Assembly (NCBI GenBank): GCA_021732605.1
Contig: JAKFUS010000012.1
Coordinates: 90,559-154,558 of the forward strand
Length of the DNA: 64,000 bases
Source of the DNA: Betaproteobacteria bacterium
GTDB lineage: Bacteria; Pseudomonadota; Gammaproteobacteria; Burkholderiales; SG8-41
Direction: 5' to 3'
This document shows, one piece after another, positions 1 to 8,856 of this stretch. The number at the start of each line of letters is the position of its first letter. Positions within the stretch are counted from its first letter, which is position 1. Position numbers and translations under genes: made by a program. The notes under the pieces are model-generated. The model was not told the DNA's origin. It was given only the letters and a program-made list of their open reading frames with translations, and did not search any database.

Positions 1-208
1 CACCCGCGCCCGGCCGGTTGTCGGCGATCACCTGCTGTCCCCACATCTCCGTCCATTTCTGGGTATACAGCCGGCCGACGATATCGGTCGCACTGCCTGG
101 CGGGAAAGCCACGATGAAACGCACGGGCTTGGTCGGGAAATCCGCCGCCACAACCTGCGCTGCAGCGCACACCAGCAACAACACCACTATTTTTTTGATT
201 TTATTCAC
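1..208 (-). CDS. Bug/TctC-family tricarboxylate-type solute-binding protein, N-terminal part (cut by window edge)
   Basis: Only the first ~69 codons are in the window. The reading shows a signal peptide (KIKKIVVLLLVCAAAQVVAA) followed by FPTKPVRFIVAFPPGSATD, the typical start of periplasmic Bug receptors, which deliver carboxylates or other small organics to TTT transporters or act alone. I place the start at a GTG at 208 because GGAGAAGG lies 5 nt upstream; an in-frame ATG at 223 would absorb that ribosome site. It follows the dehydrogenase gene by 25 nt on the same strand, so it is probably the downstream end of the same operon. The ligand is unknown. Confidence 0.85.
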   Translation of the reverse strand, partial: MNKIKKIVVLLLVCAAAQVVAADFPTKPVRFIVAFPPGSATDIVGRLYTQKWTEMWGQQVIADNRPGAG

Positions 209-233
209 AACAACCTTCTCCATTTATGAACCA

Positions 234-1157
234 TCAGAGCCCGTCACCAATCTCCACATTTTCCGGCTTGAGTTCGATGCCCGAAGCCTTGGCCTGCAGC
301 AACAATAACTGCGAGAAGTCCTGATCATAACCGTTGCCGATAAGGGTTTGCACCAGATCGCGCGTAATCGCCGTGGTCGGCATCGGCACGCCATAAGTGC
401 GGCCGGCGGCCAGCCCGAGGTCGATGTCCTTGCGCAGCAGTTCCGGCGTGAAGGTGACGTGGAAATCGAGGTTGGACAGCGCTGGAGTCTTGTAGGTAGT
501 GAACATCGAACCCATCACGCTTTTGTTCAGAAAATCGAGGAAAGCATGGCGCTGCATGCCGGCTTTTTCAGCGAGTACGGTGATTTCGCACAGGTTCTGG
601 ATCACCACGCCCAGCATCACGTTGTGGCAGATCTTGGCAATACGCGACAGTTCGCCGTCGCCGACATAGGACACGCCGCGGCCGATGGCTTCCAGATACG
701 GGCTCACCGCATGAAAAGCCGCTTTCGGACCCGAAGCCACCACAGTCAGTTTGCCGGCCTTGATCACTTTGGCATTGCCCGACACTGGCGAGGCCAGGAA
801 CTGGATGCCCTTTTCCGCCAGCTTGGCGCGGATCTCGGCAGACTCTTCCAGCGAGATCGACGTGCTATCGACGATGATTTTCGGTTTGCCGCCCTTGGAC
901 ATAACTCCGTTGGCACCGAACAGCACCTCCTTGACGTCCTTGCCGGTGGACACCATAGTGAACACGATGTCGCAACCGGCGAGATCGGTCAGGTTGTCGG
1001 CGACTTTGGCACCGGACTTGGCCAGCGGCTCAGCCTTTGATTTCGTGCGGTTCCACACCGTGATGTCGCAACCCGCTTTCGCCAGCCGCTCCGCCATTGC
1101 ATAACCCATGCGGCCGATGCCGATCCAGCCAAGTTTGTGTTGTTTCATGTTTGCCAT
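234..1157 (-). CDS. NAD(P)-dependent beta-hydroxyacid dehydrogenase (3-hydroxyisobutyrate dehydrogenase / tartronate semialdehyde reductase family)
   Basis: A protein of 307 residues. The N-terminal Rossmann motif GWIGIGRMG and WNRT fit NADP-type members of the family. The substrate signature is recognisable as SPVSGNAKVIKAGKLTVVASG (residues ~120-140), and the catalytic Lys/Asn pair lies in KICHNVML. The enzyme class oxidises beta-hydroxyacids or reduces the semialdehyde; the true substrate cannot be told. The start is the ATG at 1157, preceded by AAGGA at a good distance; a longer reading would run into a repeat. It is the gene after E2 in a minus-strand cluster, separated from it by the heptad repeat at 1181-1236. 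Confidence 0.88.
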   Translation of the reverse strand: MANMKQHKLGWIGIGRMGYAMAERLAKAGCDITVWNRTKSKAEPLAKSGAKVADNLTDLAGCDIVFTMVSTGKDVKEVLFGANGVMSKGGKPKIIVDSTSISLEESAEIRAKLAEKGIQFLASPVSGNAKVIKAGKLTVVASGPKAAFHAVSPYLEAIGRGVSYVGDGELSRIAKICHNVMLGVVIQNLCEITVLAEKAGMQRHAFLDFLNKSVMGSMFTTYKTPALSNLDFHVTFTPELLRKDIDLGLAAGRTYGVPMPTTAITRDLVQTLIGNGYDQDFSQLLLLQAKASGIELKPENVEIGDGL

Positions 1158-1180
1158 TTCTTTTTCCTTATGCTTAATCT

Positions 1181-1236
1181 GTAACCAATCACCATTCACC
1201 AATTACCAGTCACCAATCACCAATCACCAATTACCG
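1181..1236. repeat. Heptad short-tandem repeat (ACCAATC/ACCAATT type) in operon spacer
   Basis: Tandem 7-mers of the form ACCAATC, ACCATTC and ACCAGTC fill the whole spacer between the E2 stop and the dehydrogenase ribosome site, and end in ACCGCATTCA. Related arrays occur at 6260-6416 and 54585-54632, each also between two co-directional genes. Confidence 0.8.
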
Positions 1237-1239
1237 CAT

Positions 1240-2511
1240 TCAAGCCGAAAGCGCCTGCTCCCAGTTCCGCGTCTCGATCACGGTTTTAACTTCAGCCAGG
1301 AACGCCGCCGAATATGAACCATCCACTGCGCGATGATCGAAGCTCTGCGCCAGCACGCCCACCGGGCGGATTGCGATCGAATCGCCGTCGGTCCCTTCGA
1401 TGACCACCGGCTTTTTGCGAATACCGTCGGCGGACAGGACCGCCACCTGCGGCTGGTTGATGATCGGTGCGGTGATCACCGTGCCAAAGGCGCCGTTGTT
1501 GGTGATGGTGTAGGTGCCTTCAGTCATTTCATCGGGGCGCAGTTTTCCGGCACGCGCGCGCTGCGCGAGATCGTTGATCTCCTTCGCGATCTGCGGCAGC
1601 GATTTCGCTGGCACATCCTTCAGCACCGGCACCAGCAGGCCGTCGAAATTGAGATCCACCGCAATACCGATGTTGATGCGGCGATGCAGCGCCAAACCGT
1701 CACCCTGCAGACTGGCGTTGAGCTTAGGGAATTTGCCCAGCGCAATCGACACTGCGCGCACGATGAACGGCAGATAAGTCAGCGCAAAACCCTCGCGGCG
1801 CTTCCAGTCGGCGCCGTGCAGCTTGCGCGCGGCATCGACGCGATGGAAATCGGCCTCCACAACTTGCAGCACATGCGGCGCGGCATGCCAGGACTTCGCG
1901 GTGTTTTCGGCGACGCGTTTGCGCACGCTGTTGAAGGGTGAAACCTGCCCTGCCATCACTGTGGAAGATACCGACGCTGCCGACGAAACAGCGGTCGAAA
2001 CAGAGGCAGGCGCAACGGCGGGACGTGTGCCGCGGCTGGCAATGAATTCAGTAACGTCTTCGCGGGTGATGCGGCCGTCACGACCGGTGCCGGTGATATC
2101 CCCTGGATTCAGGCTGTGCTCGGCAATGAGGCGCCGGACCACAGGCGACAGTCGTTCGGCGGCGTTAACTCGGGGGCGATCAGAAACTGCAAACGATGGC
2201 GGCAGCGCAATACCGACTGGGGACGCTGTTGCCGAAGCCGATGCAGCCACAGGCACTGCCGCCACCGGCTTCGATGTCCCCGCCTCGCGAATCACCGCCA
2301 ACCGCGCGCCAACCTTGGCGACGATGCCCTCGGCCACCACGATCTCGGCCACAACACCGGCGACCGGCGACGGGATCTCGGTGCTGACCTTGTCGGTCTC
2401 CACGTCGAACAACGTCTCATCGGCCTTGATCGTGTCGCCGACTTTTTTGTACCATTTGGTTACTACGCCCTCGGCCACGGTTTCGCCGAGTTGCGGCATG
2501 ATGATGTCCAT
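1240..2511 (-). CDS. 2-oxoacid dehydrogenase complex E2, dihydrolipoamide acyltransferase (acetoin/pyruvate type)
   Basis: A protein of 423 residues with three domains in order. A lipoyl domain (1-78) carries the lipoylated Lys in VETDKVST. An E1/E3-binding domain (~118-155) contains RLSPVVRRLIAEHSLNPGDI. The catalytic acyltransferase core (~190-420) ends in FDHRAVDGSYSAAFL, with the HxxxDG active-site motif. E2 moves the acyl group from E1-bound ThDP to CoA. The E1alpha and E1beta genes lie upstream on the same strand, with an amidohydrolase gene in between. No E3 (dihydrolipoamide dehydrogenase) gene is present in the window, so E3 must be shared or lie beyond the edge. The linkers are Ala/Val/Ser-rich, as usual. 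Confidence 0.93.
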   Translation of the reverse strand: MDIIMPQLGETVAEGVVTKWYKKVGDTIKADETLFDVETDKVSTEIPSPVAGVVAEIVVAEGIVAKVGARLAVIREAGTSKPVAAVPVAASASATASPVGIALPPSFAVSDRPRVNAAERLSPVVRRLIAEHSLNPGDITGTGRDGRITREDVTEFIASRGTRPAVAPASVSTAVSSAASVSSTVMAGQVSPFNSVRKRVAENTAKSWHAAPHVLQVVEADFHRVDAARKLHGADWKRREGFALTYLPFIVRAVSIALGKFPKLNASLQGDGLALHRRINIGIAVDLNFDGLLVPVLKDVPAKSLPQIAKEINDLAQRARAGKLRPDEMTEGTYTITNNGAFGTVITAPIINQPQVAVLSADGIRKKPVVIEGTDGDSIAIRPVGVLAQSFDHRAVDGSYSAAFLAEVKTVIETRNWEQALSA

Positions 2512-2546
2512 CGTCAGTCAGATCCCGGTTGTGCTAAAAATGATTG

Positions 2547-4208
2547 TCACTGCCCTGCCTTGTAAACGATCTTGCCGCCCACCATCGTCATCACCGGCTT
2601 CAAATCCTTGATGTTGTCAGCCGGTATGGTCAGGTAGTCTTTGTCGAGCACCAGCAAATCGGCATATTTGCCTTTTTGCAGAGAGCCGAGATTGCCTTCC
2701 TGAAACAGGATGAACGCATTGCTGCGGGTGTGTGCGATCAGCGCCTCTTCCCGCGTGATGCTCTGGCGATTGACATGGTGGCCACCGACCATCTTGCCGG
2801 TGATTGCAAAACCCAGCGTGTAGAACGGATTCGATGTGGTCACTGCCGTGGCATCGGAGCCGAGCCCCCACAGGATGCCGCTGTCCTGTATGCGGCGAAA
2901 CGGCGGCATGTCCCAAGCCTTGTCACCGTGAACCCGGTGCATCAGCACACCCTGGATCAGCGGCCGGCTGTGGATCTGTGCGGTCATGCCGAGGCGTTTC
3001 ATGCGCAGCAATTGCTGATCGTCGATCTGGTCCAGATGCGAGAACGACCAGCGCAGCGCCTTGATCGGCGTCACCTTGTTGAGGTCCTCATAGGCTGCGA
3101 GAAACTGGTCGATCGGACCGTTCATCTCGACATGCGAATTCAGATAAATGCCGCGCTGAGCCAGCGCCGAGGCGATGCGCACCATCTGCGCGATGTCATC
3201 GGGTTTAACTTCCTTCTGTACCCGCAGCAATTGCGTGGTGATCGGCGAATAAACCGATTCACCCCAGCCGATGTGATCAAAATAGTCGTTGCCCTGGAAC
3301 GGTTTCAAAGCCGGAATCTCTGCCAGCACCTTGTCCACCTGTTCCGGCGTGGCGGGCTGGCGGATCGTGGTCCAGAACACGCGCACATTCAGCTCGCCCT
3401 TATCAGCCAGCTGGCGATAAGGCTCGTAATGCCCCGCAGTCATGCCACGCCCGCCGGCATCGCCCCAGGCCGTGATGCCGAGTGAATTGAGATAAGTCAC
3501 CAGCTTGCGCGCATTGATCGCACGCGCTTCAGCTTCAAGTTTTGGCACCTTGCCGGCAACAAACGCAACGCCACCGGCGCCGCGCACCACGCCGGTCAGT
3601 TTGCCGCTGGCGTCTTTTTCAATCGTGCCATTCGGCGGGTTGGGCGTGGTCTCGTCAATTTTCGCAGCGCGCAATCCTGCGCTATTCAGATAGACGTGGT
3701 TATAGATCGACTGCACCGCCACTGGCGTATCGGGTGCAATGCTGTCGAGTTCTGCCAAGGGAAAACCCCGCGGAGCGTCGGTGAATTGCTCCTCCGACCA
3801 GCCGCCTAGAACGCTCACCCATTCGCCGGGTTTGGCCATGCGTGCCCGTGTCGCGAGCATCTGCAGGGCCTGCGCACGCGAGGTGACACCATCAAAGCGC
3901 AGCTCATCGTGTTCGGCTGCGCGTATCCAGTGCGAGTGATTGTCGATCAGGCCCGGTATCACCGTGCGCCCCTGCAGATCGATCACCGTGGTGCCGCTGT
4001 CGGCCAGTTTGCGAATTTCACCGCTGCTGCCGGCCGCAACGATGCGCTGATTCTTGATCGCCAGCGCCTGCACGATGGTGAAGCGATCATCGACAGTGAT
4101 GATCTTGCCATTGACCAGAATGGTGTCAACTGCCAGTGCCGAATGAGTCGACAAAAAGGCTGAAAAAAATATCAATAAAAACAATGGCTTATTCGAGATA
4201 TTGAGCAT
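2547..4208 (-). CDS. Secreted YtcJ-like amidohydrolase
   Basis: A protein of 553 residues with a signal peptide (MLNISNKPLFLLIFFSAFLS, cleavage likely after HSALA), so it acts in the periplasm. The rest fits the YtcJ/N-substituted-formamide-deformylase branch of the amidohydrolase superfamily. VNGKIITVDD opens the small beta-domain, DNHSHWIRA gives the metal-binding HxH, NSHVEMNG and SHLDQIDD carry later metal histidines, and GLGSDATAV the C-terminal Asp. The substrate is probably an amide or N-acyl compound, but this is inference. It sits between E2 and E1beta, splitting the dehydrogenase genes. The start at 4208 is chosen because of GGAG upstream and because the signal peptide then begins correctly. 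Confidence 0.85.
   Translation of the reverse strand: MLNISNKPLFLLIFFSAFLSTHSALAVDTILVNGKIITVDDRFTIVQALAIKNQRIVAAGSSGEIRKLADSGTTVIDLQGRTVIPGLIDNHSHWIRAAEHDELRFDGVTSRAQALQMLATRARMAKPGEWVSVLGGWSEEQFTDAPRGFPLAELDSIAPDTPVAVQSIYNHVYLNSAGLRAAKIDETTPNPPNGTIEKDASGKLTGVVRGAGGVAFVAGKVPKLEAEARAINARKLVTYLNSLGITAWGDAGGRGMTAGHYEPYRQLADKGELNVRVFWTTIRQPATPEQVDKVLAEIPALKPFQGNDYFDHIGWGESVYSPITTQLLRVQKEVKPDDIAQMVRIASALAQRGIYLNSHVEMNGPIDQFLAAYEDLNKVTPIKALRWSFSHLDQIDDQQLLRMKRLGMTAQIHSRPLIQGVLMHRVHGDKAWDMPPFRRIQDSGILWGLGSDATAVTTSNPFYTLGFAITGKMVGGHHVNRQSITREEALIAHTRSNAFILFQEGNLGSLQKGKYADLLVLDKDYLTIPADNIKDLKPVMTMVGGKIVYKAGQ
4161..4190 (-). repeat. Copy of AT-rich dispersed element inside the amidohydrolase signal-peptide codons
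   Basis: Read on the minus strand this contains ATTGTTTTTATTGATATTT. It supplies the hydrophobic stretch LFLLIFF of the signal peptide. It may be chance, since such codons are AT-rich, but the match to the intergenic copies is long. Confidence 0.45.
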
Positions 4209-4237
4209 CACTCCATCTCCTCTGGTCAACATGCCGT

Positions 4238-5215
4238 TCAGTCAATCCGCTCGCTGATCTCGCGAACAATGCGCTCCACCGACGGAATCGTGTTGTCTTC
4301 CAGTCGGTCGGCGGACGGCAGCGGGATATGCGGCGTGGTGATGCGGATGATCGGGCCGTCGAGTTCCCAGAAACACTCGTCGGCGATGATCGAGGCGATT
4401 TCCGCGCCCCAGCCGCAGAGCCGCGGGTTTTCCTCGACTGTCACCAGCCGCCCTGTCAGCGCTACCTCGGCGAGGATGGTCAGCGTGTCCAGCGGCACCA
4501 GCGAACGCACGTCGATCACGGTGCAGGAAATGCCGTGGTCGCGTTCGAGGATTTCCGCTGCCGCCAGCGCTCGATGCACCATCAAGGCGAGCGCCACGAT
4601 GGTGCAGTCCTTGCCCCGGCGCAACACGCGCGCCTTGCCCAGTTCATCGACATGTTCGCCGTCCGGCACTTCGCCCTTGAACGGGTATAGCGACTTCTGC
4701 TCGAATACCAGCACCGGGTCATCGCTGCGCACAGCCGCGGCAATCAGGCCCTTGACGTCAGCGGGGAAGGCCGGCGCCACGACCTTGATGCCGGGAATCA
4801 TCATCGCCCAGTTTTCCACCGACTGCGAGTGCTGTGCACCAAAGCGCGAGCCGGCACCATTGGCGGTGCGGATCACCAGCGGCATCTGCACCTGGCCGTT
4901 GGTCATGTAACGCGATTTGGCGATCTCGTTGGCGACGATATCCCAGCACACCGCGAGGAAATCCGAAAACATGATCTCGGCGATTGGCCGCAAACCGGTC
5001 ATCGCCGCACCCATCGCCGCACCGAGGATCGCCTGCTCCGAAATCGGACAATCTCGGACGCGCTTTTCGCCGAATTTATCGAGCAGGCCGACTGTCGCCT
5101 TGAACACGCCGCCGGCATGCGCCACGTCTTCGCCCAGAAACACCACGCGTTCGTCGCGCGCCATTTCCTGCGCGATACCCGCAGCCACCGCGTCGCGGTA
5201 AGTCAGTTCCGCCAT
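4238..5215 (-). CDS. 2-oxoacid dehydrogenase E1 component, beta subunit
   Basis: A protein of 325 residues, full length for the family. The N-terminal transketolase pyrimidine-binding domain has EDVAHAGGVFKAT and the conserved CPISEQAILGAAMGAAMTGLRP, where the Glu contacts ThDP. The C-terminal transketolase domain shows VIDVRSLVPLDTLTI and TVEENPRLCGWGAEIA. It pairs with E1alpha to decarboxylate a 2-oxoacid or cleave acetoin. The ATG overlaps the last 13 nt of the E1alpha gene, so the two are translationally coupled. Pyruvate versus acetoin specificity cannot be settled from the sequence. Confidence 0.93.
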   Translation of the reverse strand: MAELTYRDAVAAGIAQEMARDERVVFLGEDVAHAGGVFKATVGLLDKFGEKRVRDCPISEQAILGAAMGAAMTGLRPIAEIMFSDFLAVCWDIVANEIAKSRYMTNGQVQMPLVIRTANGAGSRFGAQHSQSVENWAMMIPGIKVVAPAFPADVKGLIAAAVRSDDPVLVFEQKSLYPFKGEVPDGEHVDELGKARVLRRGKDCTIVALALMVHRALAAAEILERDHGISCTVIDVRSLVPLDTLTILAEVALTGRLVTVEENPRLCGWGAEIASIIADECFWELDGPIIRITTPHIPLPSADRLEDNTIPSVERIVREISERID

Positions 5216-6231
5216 GCGGCACCCCCGTCAGCCCACACATGTTGATAAATACCGTCCAGCGACGGCGGCGCCGAGGCCTTGGCGGCTTCAGTCGCGTCAT
5301 TCACCTGCTGCATCACTTCACCCTCGATATCGGTCAGCGTGGCCTCGACAATGCCCAGGCCGAGCAAACGCTCGCGATAAATTTTGATCGGATCGTATTC
5401 CAGCCATTTCTCCAGCTCACCTTCCGGCCGGTACTTGCCCGGGTCGGCGCGCGAATGACCGGAGTGGCGATAGGTCATCGCCTCAATCAGCGCCGGTCCA
5501 CCGCCCTTGCGCGCGCGCTCGATGTATTTGGTGGCGGTGCGGTACATCACATCGACATCGTTACCATCAACCACGATTTTTTCGAGGTTGTAGGCGCCGG
5601 CACGATCCGCCGCCGGGTGCTCGACTGCGGTCACCGCGCTAATCGGCGTGTATTCCATATACAGATTGTTTTCGCAGACAAAAATCACCGGCAGCTTCCA
5701 CACCACGGAAAAATTCAGCGCCTCATGGAAAGCACCGATGTTGGTGGTGCCGTCGCCGAAGAAACACACTGCCACCTGTTCGGTGCCGCGGTACTGCGCA
5801 CTCCACGCCGCACCCGCCGCCACCGGCAGATGCGCGCCGATGATCGCGTAAGAACCCATCGCGCCCTTGGACACATCGGTCAGGTGCATCGAACCGCCCT
5901 TGCCGCCCAGGAGACCGCATTCACGTCCCATCAGTTCACCGAGCACTCCGGCCATTGATGCTCCGCGCGCGAGGGTGTGGGCATGGCCACGGTAAGTGCA
6001 GAAGGTGTAGTCATCGGGCCGCATCGCTACGCCAAAGGCCGCGGCAATCGCTTCCTGGCCCAATGACAAATGGCTGGTGCCCTTGATCAGGTTCTGCAAG
6101 AACAGGTCGTAGGCGCGCTTTTCGCACATCCGCAGTTCCAGCTGCATGCGGAACAACTCGAGCCGGATATCACGACCGATATCGTCTTCGGCGATTCCAT
6201 CATTTTTTTTGCGTTTCACGGTTGTATCCAT
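5203..6231 (-). CDS. 2-oxoacid dehydrogenase E1 component, alpha subunit (acetoin/pyruvate type)
   Basis: A protein of 342 residues. It contains SHLSLGQEAIAAAFGVAM, GKGGSMHL and the ThDP/Mg motif GDGTTNIGAFHEALN followed by VCENN. The region HSGHSRADPGKYR is the phosphorylation-loop equivalent. The size and the split alpha/beta organisation match acetoin or branched-chain/pyruvate dehydrogenases of Gram-positive type, not the single-chain AceE. I start at ATG 6231: upstream the frame stays open only because it reads through the heptad repeat (…TSYQLPVTSYQ…), which is clearly not protein. The ribosome site in front is weak. Confidence 0.92.
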   Translation of the reverse strand: MDTTVKRKKNDGIAEDDIGRDIRLELFRMQLELRMCEKRAYDLFLQNLIKGTSHLSLGQEAIAAAFGVAMRPDDYTFCTYRGHAHTLARGASMAGVLGELMGRECGLLGGKGGSMHLTDVSKGAMGSYAIIGAHLPVAAGAAWSAQYRGTEQVAVCFFGDGTTNIGAFHEALNFSVVWKLPVIFVCENNLYMEYTPISAVTAVEHPAADRAGAYNLEKIVVDGNDVDVMYRTATKYIERARKGGGPALIEAMTYRHSGHSRADPGKYRPEGELEKWLEYDPIKIYRERLLGLGIVEATLTDIEGEVMQQVNDATEAAKASAPPSLDGIYQHVWADGGAAWRN

Positions 6232-6259
6232 GTTCAGGTTTTTTGTATCCGTTGTTGGC

Positions 6260-6416
6260 GGTGATTGGTAACTGGTAATTGGTGACTGGTAACTGGTAAC
6301 TGGTAACTGGTAACTGGTGACTGGTAACTGGTGACTGGTAATTGGTAATTGGTGATGACGCAAGAGGTTGGGGTTTTACCAATCACTAGTCACCAATCAC
6401 TAATCACCAATCACGC
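6260..6416. repeat. Large heptad repeat with two opposed arms between the M24 gene and E1alpha
   Basis: At 6260-6352 there are about 13 tandem units of GGTAACT, GGTGACT or GGTAATT. At 6376-6415 the opposite-strand form (ACCAATC, ACTAGTC, ACTAATC) follows. The arms can fold back on each other in RNA or single-stranded DNA. It occupies the whole spacer upstream of E1alpha and ends ACGCATTCA, similar to the terminus at 1181-1236. Confidence 0.85.
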
Positions 6417-6418
6417 AT

Positions 6419-7777
6419 TCAGTATTTATTAGCAATCGGCAATTCCTGCGCCGGGAACAGCGTGATGATTTTCGCGCCGTCGGGAGTCAGCACCACTTCT
6501 TCTTCAATCCGCGCCGCCGACACACCATCCTTGGCCGGACAGAAGGTCTCGACCGCGAACACCATGCCGGCCTTCAGTTCATACGGATCCTTGAACGAGT
6601 TAAGCCGCGAAATCAGCGGCCGCTCGTGCAGGCCGAGGCCCAGGCCGTGGCAGAAATTCAAGCCGAAGGCTGACATCTCCGTCTCGAAACCGATCTCGGT
6701 GCACTTCGGGAAAGCGCGCGCCACGACATCCGTGGACACACCCGGCTTCAGCATGCCGATTGCATCATCCATCCAGCGCCGCGCGCGCTTGTAGGCGTCG
6801 TGCTGCGCCGGCGTGGCACTGCCCACGGTGAAGGTGCGGTAGTAGCAGGTCTTGTAGCCCATGTAGGAATGGATCAGGTCGAAGTAGGCCTGATCACCGG
6901 GACGGATCAGCCTGTCGGTGAAATTATGCGGATGCGGGCTGCAGCGCTCGCCGGCAATGGCGTTGACCGCCTCGACGCAGTCCGAACCCATTTCATAAAA
7001 ACGCTTGGCGGCCATGGCGACGATTTCGTTTTCGCGGATACCCGGCTTCAGCGCCTCGAAAATATCCTGATACACGCCGTCGCCCATCGCTGCAGCGGTG
7101 TTGAGCAGCGTGATTTCGTCGTAGCTCTTGATCTCACGTGCATCGAGCATGACCTGCTGGCCGTCCATCACCTTCAGCCCCAGCTTCTGCAGCGCGAACA
7201 GGAACGGCGGCTCGACGACGTCGATGCCGATCGGCATGTCAGCGACACCTTCCTGCTTGAGGATGTCGTAAATCTCTTTGGCGGCCTGCTCGAACAAACC
7301 GACTTTCGGCGACACCGCGCCGCGCAAGCCGGCGAGTCCCGGAATGTTGTGGTTCGTCGGCAGCCACGGCGCATAGAGTTTGTGGTGTCTAACAGCAGAG
7401 CCGAAATCCCAAACCCAGGGTTCGCCATTGCCGGTGAGCAGACACCAGCGCGTCAGTTTGTCGCGCGCCCATTCGCCGATCACCGTGCTCGAGATGTAAC
7501 GCATGTTGATCTGGTCGAACACCAGCAATGCACCGAGTTTCGATTTCGCTAGCGCGTTGCGTGTGCGCGCGAGCCGGTATTCATGCAGACGACGGAAATC
7601 GACGCGCTCTTCGAAATCGACCTGCATGCGGCCCGGCGCCTGCAGTGGACGCTCCCAGCGATGCCCCGGATTCGCCGGATCGTACAGACCGTCCGGCGCC
7701 GAAGAAATGCGCTTCTTCGGATCAATGCCCGAGGCCTTGATCTTCTTGGGTTCTACCGGTTTAGCTTTCCGCGCCAT
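6419..7777 (-). CDS. M24 (pita-bread fold) metallopeptidase-family protein with an altered metal site
   Basis: A protein of 452 residues: an N-terminal creatinase-type domain (to ~residue 215), then the M24 fold. Metal ligands expected in M24 are Asp, Asp, His, Glu, Glu. I see the first Asp in AYFDLIHS, His in NFCHGLGLGLHERP, Glu in GMVFAVETF and Glu in ARIEEEVVL. The second Asp is replaced by Cys in GYKTCYYRTFTVG (usual pattern GYxxDxTRTF). It may be an Xaa-Pro peptidase-like hydrolase, a lyase related to DddP, or a metal-poor enzyme like creatinase. DddP identity is not supported because the DxD of DddP is absent. It is the first enzyme gene after the Bug gene in the cluster. Confidence 0.85.
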   Translation of the reverse strand: MARKAKPVEPKKIKASGIDPKKRISSAPDGLYDPANPGHRWERPLQAPGRMQVDFEERVDFRRLHEYRLARTRNALAKSKLGALLVFDQINMRYISSTVIGEWARDKLTRWCLLTGNGEPWVWDFGSAVRHHKLYAPWLPTNHNIPGLAGLRGAVSPKVGLFEQAAKEIYDILKQEGVADMPIGIDVVEPPFLFALQKLGLKVMDGQQVMLDAREIKSYDEITLLNTAAAMGDGVYQDIFEALKPGIRENEIVAMAAKRFYEMGSDCVEAVNAIAGERCSPHPHNFTDRLIRPGDQAYFDLIHSYMGYKTCYYRTFTVGSATPAQHDAYKRARRWMDDAIGMLKPGVSTDVVARAFPKCTEIGFETEMSAFGLNFCHGLGLGLHERPLISRLNSFKDPYELKAGMVFAVETFCPAKDGVSAARIEEEVVLTPDGAKIITLFPAQELPIANKY

Positions 7778-7785
7778 TTAAAATT

Positions 7786-7806
7786 CTCCAATTAAATCAA
7801 ATACTT
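7786..7806 (-). repeat. Partial copy of AT-rich dispersed element
   Basis: The minus strand reads AAGTATTTGATTTAATTGGA directly upstream of the M24 start codon, and its GGAG tail forms the ribosome-binding site of that gene. Confidence 0.5.
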
Positions 7807-7826
7807 ATATACTTACACCACATCCA

Positions 7827-8819
7827 TTAATCGGCCTTGATGCCCGCAGCTTTGATGATCGGCCCCCATTTCGCCAGTTCGCTTTTGACGAAAGCCTGCA
7901 GTTCTTCCGGCGTTGTTGGCGCTGCAATCGCGCCACGCTGCAACAACTGGGACTTGACCTCTTCCGTCGCCAGGATGCCGGTGATTTCTTTATGCAGTTT
8001 CATCACGATGGGTTTTGGTGTCTTCGCCGTCGTGAACAAACCAAACCACAGTTCGGCCACCATACCGGGAATACCGGCCTCGGTCGCACTCGGAATATCC
8101 GGCGCACTGGCAAAACGCTCCGTGCTTGACACCGCCAGCGCACGCACCTTGCCCGACTTCAGTTGCGCATAGGCTGTGACCGGCGACAGGAAAGAAATCT
8201 GTGTCTCACCGGACAGGATCGACGTCAGCGCGAAACCGGCGCTCTTGTACGGGATGTGCTGCACATCGGCCTTGGCCACCTGCTTGAACAACTCACCGGT
8301 GAGATGGCTGATGGTGCCGTTGCCGGCCGAGGCGTAGCTGAGGTTGCGTTGCTTCGACAGCGCCACAAGTTCCGGCACATTTTTCGCCGGCACGGAAGGA
8401 TGCACCACCAGTACCGTGACACCGGTTGCCGTTTTGGTGATCGGCGCGAAATCCTTCAGCGGATCGTACGACAGGTTTTTGTACAGCGACACCGCACTGA
8501 CCATCGGTCCGGCGTGGCCCATCACCAGTGAGTAACCATCGGGAGTCGTCTTGGCCACCACTTCCGCCGACAAGGTGCCGCCGGCGCCGGCGCGGTTGTC
8601 CACCACCACCGATTGCTTCCAAACTTCGGTCATGCGCTGGCCGATGTAACGCGACAGGTAATCTGCCGTACTGCCCGAGCCCTGCCCCATGATACGGATC
8701 GGCTTCGACGGAAATTTATCGGCTGATTCCGCGGCCAGCGCCGGACCAGCAATCAACGCTGCACCGAATATCGCAACCAACATCGCGCCCTGCACCGCCA
8801 GTTTCAGTTTACCCATCAT
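7827..8819 (-). CDS. Bug/TctC-family periplasmic solute-binding protein
   Basis: A protein of 330 residues. A signal peptide ends at ALAAES (about residue 31). Family motifs include FPSKPIRIMGQGSGSTADYL, VVVDNRAGAGGTLSAEVVA, TPDGYSLVMGHAG, SYASAGNGTISHLTGELF and VQHIPYKSAGFAL. These receptors bind carboxylates or other small organics in the periplasm. Betaproteobacteria have many orphan copies; here no TctA/TctB membrane genes are nearby. It is placed between the NMT1-like binding protein and the M24 enzyme gene, so its ligand is likely the cluster's substrate. Confidence 0.93.
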   Translation of the reverse strand: MMGKLKLAVQGAMLVAIFGAALIAGPALAAESADKFPSKPIRIMGQGSGSTADYLSRYIGQRMTEVWKQSVVVDNRAGAGGTLSAEVVAKTTPDGYSLVMGHAGPMVSAVSLYKNLSYDPLKDFAPITKTATGVTVLVVHPSVPAKNVPELVALSKQRNLSYASAGNGTISHLTGELFKQVAKADVQHIPYKSAGFALTSILSGETQISFLSPVTAYAQLKSGKVRALAVSSTERFASAPDIPSATEAGIPGMVAELWFGLFTTAKTPKPIVMKLHKEITGILATEEVKSQLLQRGAIAAPTTPEELQAFVKSELAKWGPIIKAAGIKAD

Positions 8820-8831
8820 CTTCTCCGCCAG

Positions 8832-8856
8832 ATTGTTTTGATATTTTTTAAAATTA
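8832..8856 (+). repeat. Copy of AT-rich dispersed element overlapping the stop of the binding-protein gene
   Basis: ATTGTTTTGATATTTTTTAA resembles the copy at 29693-29723. The TAA stop of the minus-strand gene ending at 8854 lies in it. Confidence 0.45.

Noticed and set aside
6260..6416. N-terminal extension of E1alpha reading TSYQLPVTSYQ repeats
   Set aside because: It is translation of the heptad repeat; the family start is at 6231.
6419..7777. Identification of the M24 protein as the DMSP lyase DddP
   Set aside because: The DxD metal pair of DddP and its third Asp are not present; only general M24 similarity remains.
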